From Solea solea (lineage: Eukaryota; Chordata; Actinopteri; Pleuronectiformes; Soleidae): a stretch of DNA of 64,000 bases. Below the pieces are notes generated by a model. The model saw only the letters and a list, made by a program, of their open reading frames with translations, was not told where the DNA came from and made no database searches. The position numbers and the translations under genes are program-made. How positions within the stretch are numbered: position 1 is the stretch's first letter; each line of letters begins with the position of its first letter. The stretch is from positions 28,370,402 to 28,434,401 of the forward strand of contig NC_081138.1 of NCBI RefSeq assembly GCF_958295425.1. Reading direction: 5' to 3'. Of this stretch, positions 44,101 to 54,815 are shown in pieces.

Positions 44101-47100
44101 TCCAAAAGTCAACAGGACATCTCCCTTTCAAATGATTATCAATCATTAGCCATCTGTCAGGTGCTAAACACAACCTACAATATCTCCAGTTCAGTTACAT
44201 GGTCAGACCCAAAGGATCAGAACCTAAAAGAGCACTTGAGGGCATTTAAAACCCCGTGCAGCAAGTTGGCCACATCACTTACCCTTGACTTTCCTTCTGC
44301 ATCCTTAAAGAGCTCCACGTATGTAACCTCACCAACTACATGAGACATACAAAGGAAAAATACCAAAAGAACAAAGGAATTTAAGTCACCAAGTCTTCAA
44401 GTCGCCGTTGGCCTTGGCAATGCCGCTACAGATGGAGATGTCCCATTTATGATCAACAGTCAGCCCAGACCAACATTCCACCAGACAACACCATGCCTTT
44501 CTGGGCAGTGACTGAGACACCAACAGGCCAAGGCCAGAGAGAAACACAGCTACATAAACCTGGGAAATTCAAAAGACTTCAACATAAACAGTTTGTCAAA
44601 AGATTCCATTCGTGGTGGATGAAAGTTTTAAGCTGCCCTTTGACCTATCAAAAGGCGTCTTGAGACCCTCATAGTTCAGGAAGTAAAACATTGCAACATT
44701 TTCATTCATATAATTAAGATTCACCTTGCAACAGGTGCAACAGAAACATTCAACAAATCAATTATACTACTGGTTTGAGGTTACATTTTGGAGCTGACGA
44801 TGCCATAAGAACAAGTAAAAATATAACTAAGTCCTTTACTCACAGACATATCAGCCCAAACTGAATTAGTGTCCATCCAAAATAATTTATTAAAACTCCA
44901 ATAGCTAAATATCAAGCTATGTTGGTTTCCTACTATTTGCACTAAATTCATCCAAAGAAAACTACAGACTTATTGACTAATGCTAGAAGAAGAATGTTCC
45001 ATCTGGTAACAGGCAAAAAGGGTGAAGAACTTCTACAAAAGCTGGAAAGATAGAAAGCAGAGACACATCCCCAACACTGGGGACATTACCTTTCTCCCGC
45101 ATTAGATCTTTAATTGCCTGCCATTTCATGTCATACGGGATATTGCTGATGAACACACGGTTCCTGTGAGCGTTCTTCTTCTCTGCACCATGTTTGTCTT
45201 TGTAGGGATGGAAGCGGTTTGCTCTTCTACTTCCAGAGGATTTCTCTTTACCGTCTTGCTTTTCATTGGAAACCAGTATTTCCTCAGATTCCCTGTAAAA
45301 ACAGCACCAAGATACAAGTCAGAGAACAGCACATCTCACAAAAAGCCTCGTATGTATACTAAAAAAAAAACCTACACTATTAAATGTGAGTAGTAGGAGT
45401 AATTTAGCATTTAAGAGGTCGATCGATCAGGTTATTTCTATGATCAATGCCAATTTCTTTAGAAATTAAAGGTAGCTGGTGGCTGATAATTGATGCAGAC
45501 TTTTTGGCCCATTTTTTTTTGCCAATTTTCTTTTTTCCCATCTGATACAACTTTTTTATAAGAACAAATTATACAAGAAAAAGTGCTTGACTTTAGTTAG
45601 CAGTTATTAAACAATGCTTATGGTCCGTCTCTCCAATTTACATTTTAGTGCAGTGCAACAATACAAAGTATTTAAAAAAAAAAAAAATGACATATGAAAA
45701 CGTGAAAGAAACAAACACTGAAAGAAATAAAATCAACTTTTAAATGAAAAAGGTTGGTGCCTTCTGAGAACAGAAATGTGTAATTTGTAATAATTGGCCA
45801 TCAATAAATAATTGGCCATTACTTAAAAAATGGCAAGCATTGACCTGATTAATCAGCCCAAGCAATTAATAAGTCAAACTCTGTATATACTGCAATTAGT
45901 TACACTCAGACACTTTTATTATGTTCACTTGTTAACACAGTATCTGATTTTATCAATAGAATGAATGAATGGAATAGAATGAATCAATATGTAAACACGG
46001 CAGCAACTAAATGTATTTGGTTATGTAAACATGGTCAAGATGACCTGCTGGAGTTCAAACCGAGAATCAGAATGTGGAAAAAATGTGATTTACATGGCTG
46101 GCTGTTGTTGAGTATTTGAGAAATGATTTACAAGCACCACCATCAGTACAGTTTACAGAAAATGGTTTGATGAATAAAAAGTTTCTAGTGAGTGTTCATT
46201 CTTTGGGAAAAAGACCTCGGTGACACCAGGGGTCACAAGTGAATAACCAGACTGCTTCAAAACCAGGCTACACAATTAATCGCAAACTTCATTTAGACAA
46301 AGTGCAATAACCCAAGAAAGACAGCGAAAATGTAAAAAAAGAATGTTTGTAACTTGAAAAATGACCAAAAAAAGGTCAAATAATGAGGAATTTAATATAA
46401 TTTTACCATACTGTACATTTCTAGTTTTGTAAGTATAGAAAGGCAACAGTAACCCAAATAATAAGTCGTTAGAACTAAGGTTTGTAGAGCATCTGTGAGC
46501 AAACATATCACACCTTGCAGCAAAAACAAATATTTGTTAAATCAATGTAACTGGGGTTGTGAAATTATTATTTTTTTTACTGAATCATTTTAGTTTGTGG
46601 ACATAAGATATTTAAAAACCTCATTATTTGGAGTATTGAGAACCACCAATGTTCAGATTTCAACATTTATGACATTGAAATGTTATGAACCAAACAACTA
46701 GCTGATTAATCGAGAACATCAACACTATAATAGATTACCAAAATAATAGTAAATTGCAGCCATATACAACATTATACCTTTAGAAGTGACCAGTGAGTGT
46801 ATATTTATATGTACTTAAACATCGTTTGTTTTGATGATGTAGCATTCTCGAGCAGTTTGTAGCTAAACTGCTATTGTTAGGTGAAAACAATGAAGCTAAA
46901 TTGTTATGTTGACATCGGCATGGATGCTGAGGATGATTAAGATACAAAAACAGAGCACAGTGCCGTTAAATTTCTCCAACTGGGCAGTTAAAATTATTTT
47001 ACATTTGAAATGACACAAAAAACGGTTTGTTCCAGGTCAGTGTTTGCGTTAGCTTTTATACGAGCATAGCACACACAAGGTTTAGCTCCCGGTGAAGGTT

Positions 47101-47453
47101 GCACCGAGTTTGTGGACCCAAATCATAACTAGATTCTGTATTTTCATACTATAGTAGATTTTAAATGATTTACGTGTATATATTGCTGGCTAAATGCCTA
47201 TATATGCTTTGATATTTTGGATGTGGAGGTCTTTGGCTGACAATAGCTAGCATCCCATGACTCCATTTTAGCTAAACTAGCTAACAGCTACACAAGCGGC
47301 GCCGACAGAGCGATCTCCATTTTTCACTCACGTTTTCACGCCATTCGGTGTTTCTTGGGATGTCTCGTCGCTTTCGGACACCGACACCGACACGGACACC
47401 GCAGCGGATTCGTCCTGCCTCGGCTCCTCGTCAAGAGTTGAAACATCTGCCAT
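35163..47453 (-). CDS. myef2: myelin expression factor 2 (hnRNP M-like, three RRMs), complete, 17 coding exons
   Basis: Exons in transcript order: 47332-47453, 45090-45292, 44283-44335, 43417-43424, 43238-43331, 42872-43063, 42625-42778, 42461-42510, 42308-42368, 41567-41689, 40906-40950, 40710-40808, 39698-39793, 39539-39598, 36023-36210, 35502-35553, 35163-35326. They join in one frame of 587 aa (human 600). All introns are GT-AG. The family binds RNA or single-stranded DNA in the nucleus, represses myelin basic protein transcription and is close to hnRNP M. Seen: acidic, Ser/Val-rich N terminus; RRM1 about 87-161 (RNP2 VFISNI, RNP1 KSRGCGVVEF); RRM2 about 215-290 (VFVANL, KSRGMGTVTF); Gly/Met-rich region about 313-505 with MG, GGM and DRMG-like repeats; RRM3 about 510-587 (IFVRNL, KSKGCGTVRF); end DVRIDRNA. 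Exon 4 is only 8 nt. RRM3 and the C terminus are nearly identical to mammals. Confidence 0.95.
36300..38110. other. myef2 intron 14, left part, no gene seen
   Basis: Apart from a short stretch near 37275-37400 that starts CAGTGTTTCCCCTACACTCA, a word typical of fish hAT-type MITEs, nothing is recognisable. No additional exon is needed, since exons 14 and 15 join in phase. Confidence 0.4.
38116..39438. mobile_element. 1.3-kb TTAA-flanked non-autonomous element with nested palindromes, in myef2 intron 14
   Basis: TTAA occurs at 38116-38119 and 39435-39438. Inside, the left end AGGGGACATATTA matches the reverse complement of the right end, AGTGGACATATTA, at 12 of 13 positions. The interior has no transposase frame. 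It holds a GC-rich zone (38670-39010) of CGCTGATCGCCAGCGG units arranged as palindromes: arms 38819-38871 and 38907-38959 (52 of 53 paired), and inside them a perfect 27-bp hairpin 38871-38897/38902-38928 with a 4-base loop. TTAA flanks and terminal inverted repeats point to a piggyBac- or Kolobok-type non-autonomous element. Confidence 0.7.
43417..43424 (-). CDS. myef2: 8-nt microexon of myef2 completing RNP1 of RRM1
   Basis: Exon 3 ends in phase 0 after Lys-Ser-Arg, and exon 5 starts with one base of a Gly codon then Val-Val-Glu-Phe, so 8 nt are missing between them. In the intervening intron, GGTTAG|GGTTGTGG|GTAAGA on the minus strand supplies exactly 8 nt with AG and GT flanks. It adds Gly-Cys-Gly and restores the RNP1 octamer KSRGCGVVEF found in mammalian MYEF2. 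Without it the join shifts frame and hits TGA after six codons. Confidence 0.88.
43928..43946. repeat. poly-A tract
   Basis: A run of about 19 A on the plus strand within a myef2 intron. Confidence 0.85.
46540..46760 (-). repeat. hAT-like short dispersed repeat in myef2 intron 1
   Basis: Reverse words of the family: TGAATCATTTTAGTTTGTGG-ACATAAG, TATGAACCAAACAACTAGCT, GATTAATCGAGAACATC, ending near AAATTGCAGCC. Confidence 0.5.
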
Positions 47454-50400
47454 GTTGCGGGATGCTTGTAGCACACACGACACTTATAGATGCCCCTGAC
47501 TCTACGCAGTTCAAAATGTGCAGGCGAGATTTGTGCCTCCAACGCGAGATTTGGGAGGCTGTTGCCAGGCAGCTAGGCTTGGCAAAAGGATGAAATGAAC
47601 AGTGTGTAACATTTAAGTTTATTGGTAGAAATTGAATAAACTACCCATAGTTTTGGCCGTTTGTTTTAATGTATAAATGCTGGGTTCTATACACTTAACA
47701 TGATGCTTTTATTTGTATTTAACAAACGGCTGCTTTACTGAGGCTGCCATCTTGTGGGTTAGGGTTAGGGTTAACTTCTACATCATGATGTGGCCCAGGG
47801 GTGGGTAATTGGAAATTAGAAAATGAACATAAATAAGTTAACATCATGTATGCTTTTATTTTGAAGCCAACTTTTTAACTAAATATATTGTGTGTGTGTT
47901 TGCACGTGCTTGCATGTGTGAGCAACTTCACGTAGCTTACGTGAGATGCTCCTCAAAGACGTCATCTCATGTTTAAAAGAAGAAAGCTGTGTATTTAGTT
48001 TGAGAAGAACAGGTTGCCGTGTTCACACTGTAGTGAAAGTGGAATGCACATTTTGTTCAGTATTGTTTTGGAGAATTTTATTTAATTATACAGTATAATG
48101 TTGGTGTTTTCACAATTTTCCGTTCATTTCAGCTTGTGAAAATGGTACGATTTACTACTTTTTATAAAGAGCTATTACCCACCCCCGTTCTATATCTATA
48201 GCCAAACTGATAAACCAGCCAGAGCACAAGTACCAAATTTTGGAGGGGAATCTCACTACACAAACGAAGAATTACTTCCTTTCTGGAACACAATGGCTAC
48301 TGTTGTTTCCTGACATACTTGGGAAAGGGAGGGTTGAGTGGAGGAGTCCTCCATTAATTGCAATCTTCAGCCTCACCATTAGATGTCACTAATTCTTACA
48401 CACGGAACCTGGAATTTCCAAGGTCAGAGGTCTGACCTCAGAGAAAAAAATTCCAAGATTTTTACCATTAACAGCACTTCTGTTGTATTTGTTTTACAGT
48501 AAATCAGTCGTACATATTGTACTGTTACATTTTTAACCATAGACATGTTGCTATGCTGTTTTTGGGTGCAAAATATTGATTATTATTGCTACCTATGGCT
48601 AACATACACTACTGTTTTAAAGTTAAACTTATTAATTGGAGAACGGGATTTTTAAAGAGAACACACCACACAGTGTCTTGCACAATTATAAACAAGGCTT
48701 TAGTGTGCTTTGTGATTCATGCATTGATGCGCTTACATTTTGGCAGCAGGTGAGAAGCAATGGACCTTGTAATTAGAGAGGGAATTCTCAGAAAACTGTC
48801 ATTGCTGCACACAAATTGACAGATATACTGTATTGTATTGTGTATTTGTGACTTGATGCCACACAAATCAAATTTGATTTGATTTGTTTTCTAATTTCCG
48901 ACGGTGTAATTCACAGAGCAATACCAGTAAAACATATGACCTACAATATTTCAGGCGACACACTTACAGTGTCAGACTATAAAAGTCTTGCCGTATTGAT
49001 TGAGAAACAGAGCCAAGCCAGTTCATCATTCCCCGAAACTATTGACTGGTGCACTTTTACTTCCAGTTCTTTTACTACAGGAGGAATAATTTCATTTCCT
49101 TTAATACAAAGTGCTCCAGTGTTTGTAGAAAAGAAATTTCAGCTTGTCTCTGCAGATGCTTAATCTCTTATCACTTATTTTAAAGTTGAGTAAGTTTTTT
49201 TTGTGTGTGATATTAGGAGTTTCCCTAATAAATTTGAACCCCCCCACATTCCATAGTAGCAGTAACACTGACGCAGCAAGCCATAAATCTTCAGAAGCTC
49301 ACCACATTTGTAGATTTGTATCACTTTGAGTCTGCTTTTGGATCTGATTTCTCACAGTCGGTGCCAAAATGACCTCTTAGCCGTGGCTTCATTGGAAGCA
49401 CTCCAAAGTGAAAATGTTATCGTCTCTTAAACAGTGACTTATGCTTCAAACCAAAGAAAAGTATAATATTCTGTAAGCTACAAGAAACCCACACCAAAGG
49501 ACAGTATTAAGTACATATTTATGGTGTGAATACAAAAAAAAGCACAATTAAAAACTTGGTCCCAAATTTGCATATGTCTGATACGGTTATCACTAGACCT
49601 TGAACTGATCTCTATTCTCTAGGTGGAGAGGCAAAATGTCAGAATTTTCTCTATACAGAGTTCATTTATGAGTTCCATTATTCATTTATAATCATTTATC
49701 AACATTTATTATTGTGGGAGCATCCAGTTGGCAGTATCACATTTGCTCCTGACCCGTTGTCTGGCTCAGATAAGTCCACAGCAAGCTTTATCTTTATGTC
49801 CTATGGACACTGCGTAATACTCCAAAAATTCCTTATGCAACGCATCTCAGCTCCTAGAGTCATATGAGTCCAAAGCACATTAGCCTTACCTTGACACACA
49901 ATGTAAAAGACAAGCGTTTGCATGATGCACTTGTTGGCAGATGTGATAAAGACGAAAAAAGCTCCACTCCAGGTCGTTGAACTTCTGTTAATATTCACAT
50001 GCACTGATTTATTCAATAATTTCTCGGAGCCACTTCATGGTAATGGATTTATAACAATGGGCGTGCAACTCACACTCTCTGTACCTGGTCCCTGTGAAAA
50101 GTAAAGACACACAATTGTGCTAAGACCTGGTAGTTTTCCATTTTGACCTTGTCTTTTAAATTGACACCATAGGGCAGAGCCAGGAAATGTCTAATGGCTT
50201 CATTGTCTACACAGGGTGCCAACTCCCCATCTCATTTACAAGAGACTGCCCTTGAGATAAATGTGAAATAAAACGGTACGACTAGCTGTCTTGCTTGACC
50301 AGACACAGCTGTGCCGCTCCACCCATTTCTCGTAGCAACGACACAGCGAGGCAAGAAACTGCTGCCGACACACAAAAATGGACATTTCAAAAGAAAACAC

Positions 50401-52430
50401 AGCAGAGATCTAAAACTTTGAAGTTTAATTAAATCAGTGGGATGGGATTTATGTCAGTGTTTCAGCTCTCCCGGGGAGTTTTGTCTCTTACTTAAGGGAG
50501 AAAATTGAGCTCTCTTTTACCACTTCACCTTACATAACACATCAGACACAGCGATGACCATCTCCCCTGTGGTCACTGTCACTGCACCACTCTGAAAAAA
50601 CAACAACACTGCTGATACATATAATTGCACTTTAAAAACACAGATGCTCGGCCACTTCACAGCTGTGTTGATACGGTGGGAAATCTGATGACTCACTGAA
50701 CACGATACTGCTTTGTATACATTTCAATCAACAACACACTCTGTCTCTTCTCACTCAGCAGTGTCCGGGAAGGTTGTGTTTCTTCTTTCTGTGACTTTAA
50801 ACGGCGGCTGTTAATTCAGTGTGAGCATTACAAACTGCACCAATTAAAAGCACATCGCACAAGCAGTACGAGGACAGTGCTGCGCTGGACCAAAAAATAC
50901 CTTTGCAGCAGCATTTACCGGCCAGTAGCAGTGAGAGGCAGCATTTCCCCTGCTCGCTTTAAAACCATGTTATTCCTGTCACATTTTTGGTGGAGTCCTT
51001 TTTAAGAAGAGACAAAAATAAGCCAGGGAGGGGTGACTGAGGATGCTGCTGCATCATGCGTGGTGTTGGCGAGGTGCAATGTTATGAATGACTGAAGCAG
51101 CAGAGCAGCTGAGTGAGACTAACAAGTGGTTGCCATGCAGCAGGAGCAAGCGTGCATGCCTCTGGAGGGAGAGATAGAGAAACAGAATGATAATGAGTAG
51201 GAGGCAGCAAGTGAGGGAGCATGAGGAGGGGAGATGTATCTCTGGGAGAAACACACACACATCAGAGGTGCTTGATCCAGTCCATATCTCTCGCTCCCTC
51301 AGTTTCTCTCTCTTGATCTGAAGCGCTTTCTTGCGTTGAGATGAGAGCTTAGCTTATAACGCGTGTGATATGTTGTCAGTTGATGACTTAATGGATGTAC
51401 GTCTGGGGGCTCCAGGACGGAGGAGTTGCTGGCAAGACACAGCAGCAACAGGTCTCTAAGGATGGAACGATAATGATGGTGAGACGCCTTTTTTTTCTTC
51501 TTCTTCTTCTTTCTTAGACATCCAGGCTTGAAGATCTGTCATTGCAGTCTCTCCTGTCTGCCTCGCTCCATCCCCTCTCTCACTCTCTCTATACACACAA
51601 ACCACGCAGACTTGTATACTGTCCTCCTCATCCTTCCACTTCTTTCTCCCCTGTCCTTTCCCTCTGTTCCTGTCTGTATGTGTCCTCCCTATCTCGTCCA
51701 CCCCCCCTCCTCCCTGCCTCTCACTTGAGCCACCTGCTGCTTGTTTTCATATGAACGATTTGCCAGATAAAGATTGACAGACGCAGGACTTCCACTTGTG
51801 TGACCGCACCAATTTTGTCGTTATGCTTTATCAGTCGCTGTCCCTTTCCTAGTCTCGTGGAATTACACTGTCTGGCAGAGGCATCTGCTCTCACGCAACA
51901 GGTAGAGGTCCCTTCCCTCTGAAGCAAACATGCGTGCATACATAATTACATACATCACAGTGTCACCAGATGTGGCGTTTTTTGTCTCATTGGCACCTGC
52001 TTCTGCTTTGTCCATGTTCTAACAGCTGGCTATGCACTGCGACACAATGTAATTCTCACCAGACTTAAAGGAATGCAGTCATGGCATCGGCTCGTACTCC
52101 TGAAACCGTTTCTCTGCGCTCCGTCTCAGTCTGTGGTTCATGTTTTCCTTTTGTAGTGCTTTGCTAAATTCTCAAAGGGGATGTGTGTGTGTGTGTGTGT
52201 GTGTGTGAGAGATTGAAGTCTCCAGACATCTGTTGGATATCGCACTCAAAACAGGCTATTTATAGACACCCTCGTAACTCTGCTCAATGTGTATTTTCTG
52301 TACGTCCTCAACCATATCTGCACCCTTGTTTCTCATCACAAAATGCAGTGCACCTTCAGTGTGATAATATTGAAGTCGGTGGATTGAATGGAGCCTCTCT
52401 GCACTAACCTGAAGCGGTCATGTAATCTCT
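47454..52430. other. intergenic region between myef2 and ctxn2
   Basis: The first bases contain the myef2 5' UTR and promoter. About 47597-48420 is repeat-derived (CAGTGTGTAACATTTAAGTT, and CACCATTAGATGTCACTAA with CACGGAACCTGG, reverse of the family at 2370-2760). From 48.9 to 51.2 kb no known gene is recognisable. A splice-flanked open segment on the minus strand at 50503-50593 is discussed as a finding. From 51.25 to 51.75 kb the sequence is CT-rich with a (TTC)n run and could include ctxn2 5' non-coding sequence. Confidence 0.5.
52182..52207. repeat. (TG)n microsatellite upstream of ctxn2
   Basis: About 13 TG units. Confidence 0.85.
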
Positions 52431-52463
52431 GCGCAGGTAACATGCAGGCTTCTGAACGCCTGA

Positions 52464-52751
<288 letters not shown>

Positions 52752-53359
52752 CACAGGGACACACACACACACACATCCACAGATGTCCTCACGAACAGAG
52801 ATGCTCACAAATTCAAACACACACACACACACACATAGCCCCACGCAACCATTGCTCCCGACACTGACGCACCATTCAAACATCTCTCTGTGACGGACTC
52901 GACCCGAGAGACCTGAAGCTGTGTATGTTGTTCAATGTGTGTGCGTTAGTTAGCTCAGAGCCAGACATGTCTGTCGTGTCGTGTGTGTCGGACCAAGAGT
53001 GAGACAGATGCTGTGTCATATTCTCCGTCACCTTCTATCAGAGTGGCGCGCATTTCAGATCACCGAGTTGCACAGAAAGTGGCCGAAGGGCCCTTTAATA
53101 ACTCAATGCCTACAAGTTGAATGTCTTATGTAGATAAAACGAGGTGGATGTTTGTGTGACAGGATGCAGGGTCAGGGTGAAGCGGGGACTATTCAGATAC
53201 AGTTTGACGACTCAGGGACAAGATTCCTCCTGTGAACTCCGAATGGGAAACAGAGTGACGCCACTTCTGCACAAGAATGTATACTGTATGGTTGGATACA
53301 GGGTATTATGTTAAAATAGTGCTTTGTGGACTAATCAAAATCAATCTGTTGGTGACGCC

Positions 53360-53360
<1 letters not shown>

Positions 53361-53386
<26 letters not shown>
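53361..53386. repeat. (CTG)8 microsatellite
   Basis: Eight CTG units plus CT in the probable ctxn2 3' UTR. Confidence 0.85.
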
Positions 53387-53392
<6 letters not shown>

Positions 53393-54189
53393 ACAGATTG
53401 GTCCTCCCGGTGGTGTCTTGTGTTTTTTGGACGTCACGCAGCGAAAGGCAACTGAACAAACTGTGAATCATATCACGGTGTCACTGTTTTCTTAACGATG
53501 CAAAAACAAGTCTTTGGAGAGTTTGTACTGCTGCTGGTCTCGGATGATAATGTCACACGGTAATGTTTACTCTTGTCTGCAAAGACATACGATGGTTACG
53601 TTGATTTCTTTCCCCCATCTGTCAAGCGCTCTGTCCAAAGTTTGGCTGATGCGGTCAAGCCAAAGAACTTTTGAGGGAAATTAGGATTGAGTTAGGATTC
53701 TCTCTTTCAGTGCTGCTAGTTTTCTAATGACAAGAAGAAACTCTCAGTACCCGTCTGCAGAGGGCAAGGTCACGTGGAAAATGGGGGTGGGATGTCTGTC
53801 AACGCTGCACATGGACACCTTTTTTCCTCCTATTCTCAGCCATCCTCACCCATTCTCACCTGCTCTCTTACCTCTAGAGAGAGGAAGACGGGACTAAACG
53901 GAGATTCTGTAAAACTACAGCAGACTGGTCGAACTCTTGAGTGTTCCTTTGCTAATTTTTACAGTCTACGGTTTTTCCTTAGTGCTGTGAATCTGCCTTA
54001 CTGTGACCTTCAATGGGTTTATGTGCCTTCATCTAGAAACATTAGAGCACCTGAGTGTGTGTGCGTGTGTGTGCGCGCGCCTGCGTGTATGTGGCATATC
54101 ATGATGACCGACAGTGCATCTCGTGACCTGTTGCTTGCTCAGCTGGTGGTAGAGATTCTTGTTGATATAGATTTGATTCAATGATGTGA

Positions 54190-54195
54190 AATAAA
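54190..54195 (+). terminator. polyadenylation signal AATAAA, probable ctxn2
   Basis: GTGAAATAAATGG followed within 40 bases by GT-rich text (GTCGTCGGTAGACTTTTTGG). Confidence 0.4.
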
Positions 54196-54391
54196 TGGAA
54201 TTTCTTCACTTTAAAGATGTCGTCGGTAGACTTTTTGGTTGAGTTACACACGTCGGCTGAACAAATAGGATTCAGGCGACAGTTGACAGAGCAATGTACA
54301 TTATTGCTCCAGCTAGTAGCACAAGAGGGAGTGTGGCAGCAGAGGAGAAAGAGATGCTTGTCGGTGGGTACAAAAAAGTTCTGGGTCTCAC

Positions 54392-54560
54392 TCAGGAAAT
54401 ATCACAGGAGAAAGACTGTTCTTGCATTACTCCTTTAACTTCAATGCACTTGGTCCACTGATGTTCATGCTTCACTATACCTTCACAGAAGAAGGTTACG
54501 TTGGTAAAAACAAAGGTCCCAAGCACTTTCTCATTATCCCAAACCACAGTAGAATCACCT
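54392..54560 (-). pseudogene. possible mariner/Tc1-type transposase C-terminal remnant
   Basis: On the minus strand a frame contains FFCEGIVKHEHQWTKCIEVKG. This resembles the 'FxxGI.KL.HRW.KCI...GDYVEK' end of mariner-like transposases, as I know that family. Upstream the frame runs into an unrelated foldback element, and no catalytic residues are left. Low to moderate certainty. Confidence 0.35.
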
Positions 54561-54689
54561 TGACCATATATGCCACTTGCCTGAACTTTTTGAGAACCAG
54601 CAGAATAGTGTGTCCCCCATAAGGCGCTACATTTGGGCTGACAATATTGGACCGCAAAGACTTCCCATGTGGGATCCATGTTACTAAAA

Positions 54690-54815
54690 AAACATAGGGG
54701 ACCTGTATAATTTGCCCACTTCAAGCCAATGCCCACTTAGTACCCAGGTAGTCTAGAAAAGGTACTAAGTGGGCATTGGTTTGAAGTGGAAAAAACCCAC
54801 TTGGGACCCCATATT
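54690..54815. repeat. foldback element with 26-bp near-perfect hairpin arms
   Basis: CTTCAAGCCAATGCCCACTT-AGTACC (54719-54744 approx.) faces its inverted copy with one mismatch (GGTACTAAGTGGGCATTGGT-TTGAAG, ending about 54787), with a loop of about 16 bases. Weaker pairing continues outward (CCATGTGGGATCC versus GGCCCACATGGAC). Probably a small foldback MITE. Confidence 0.6.

Larger units (their letters stand above)
52752..54195 (+). other. probable ctxn2 3' UTR
   Basis: No further frame fits a gene. The stretch contains (CA)n runs (52761-52774, 52820-52833) and (CTG)8 at 53361-53386, and ends with AATAAA at 54190-54195. A 1.4-kb 3' UTR is inferred. Confidence 0.4.

Noticed and set aside
47755..47775. 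TTAGGG-like short tandem (GGGTTAGGGTTAGGGTTA)
   Set aside because: Only about three units, not a telomere or interstitial telomere array; such runs are common in fish repeats. The longer 2030-2150 stretch is likewise part of an inverted-repeat element.
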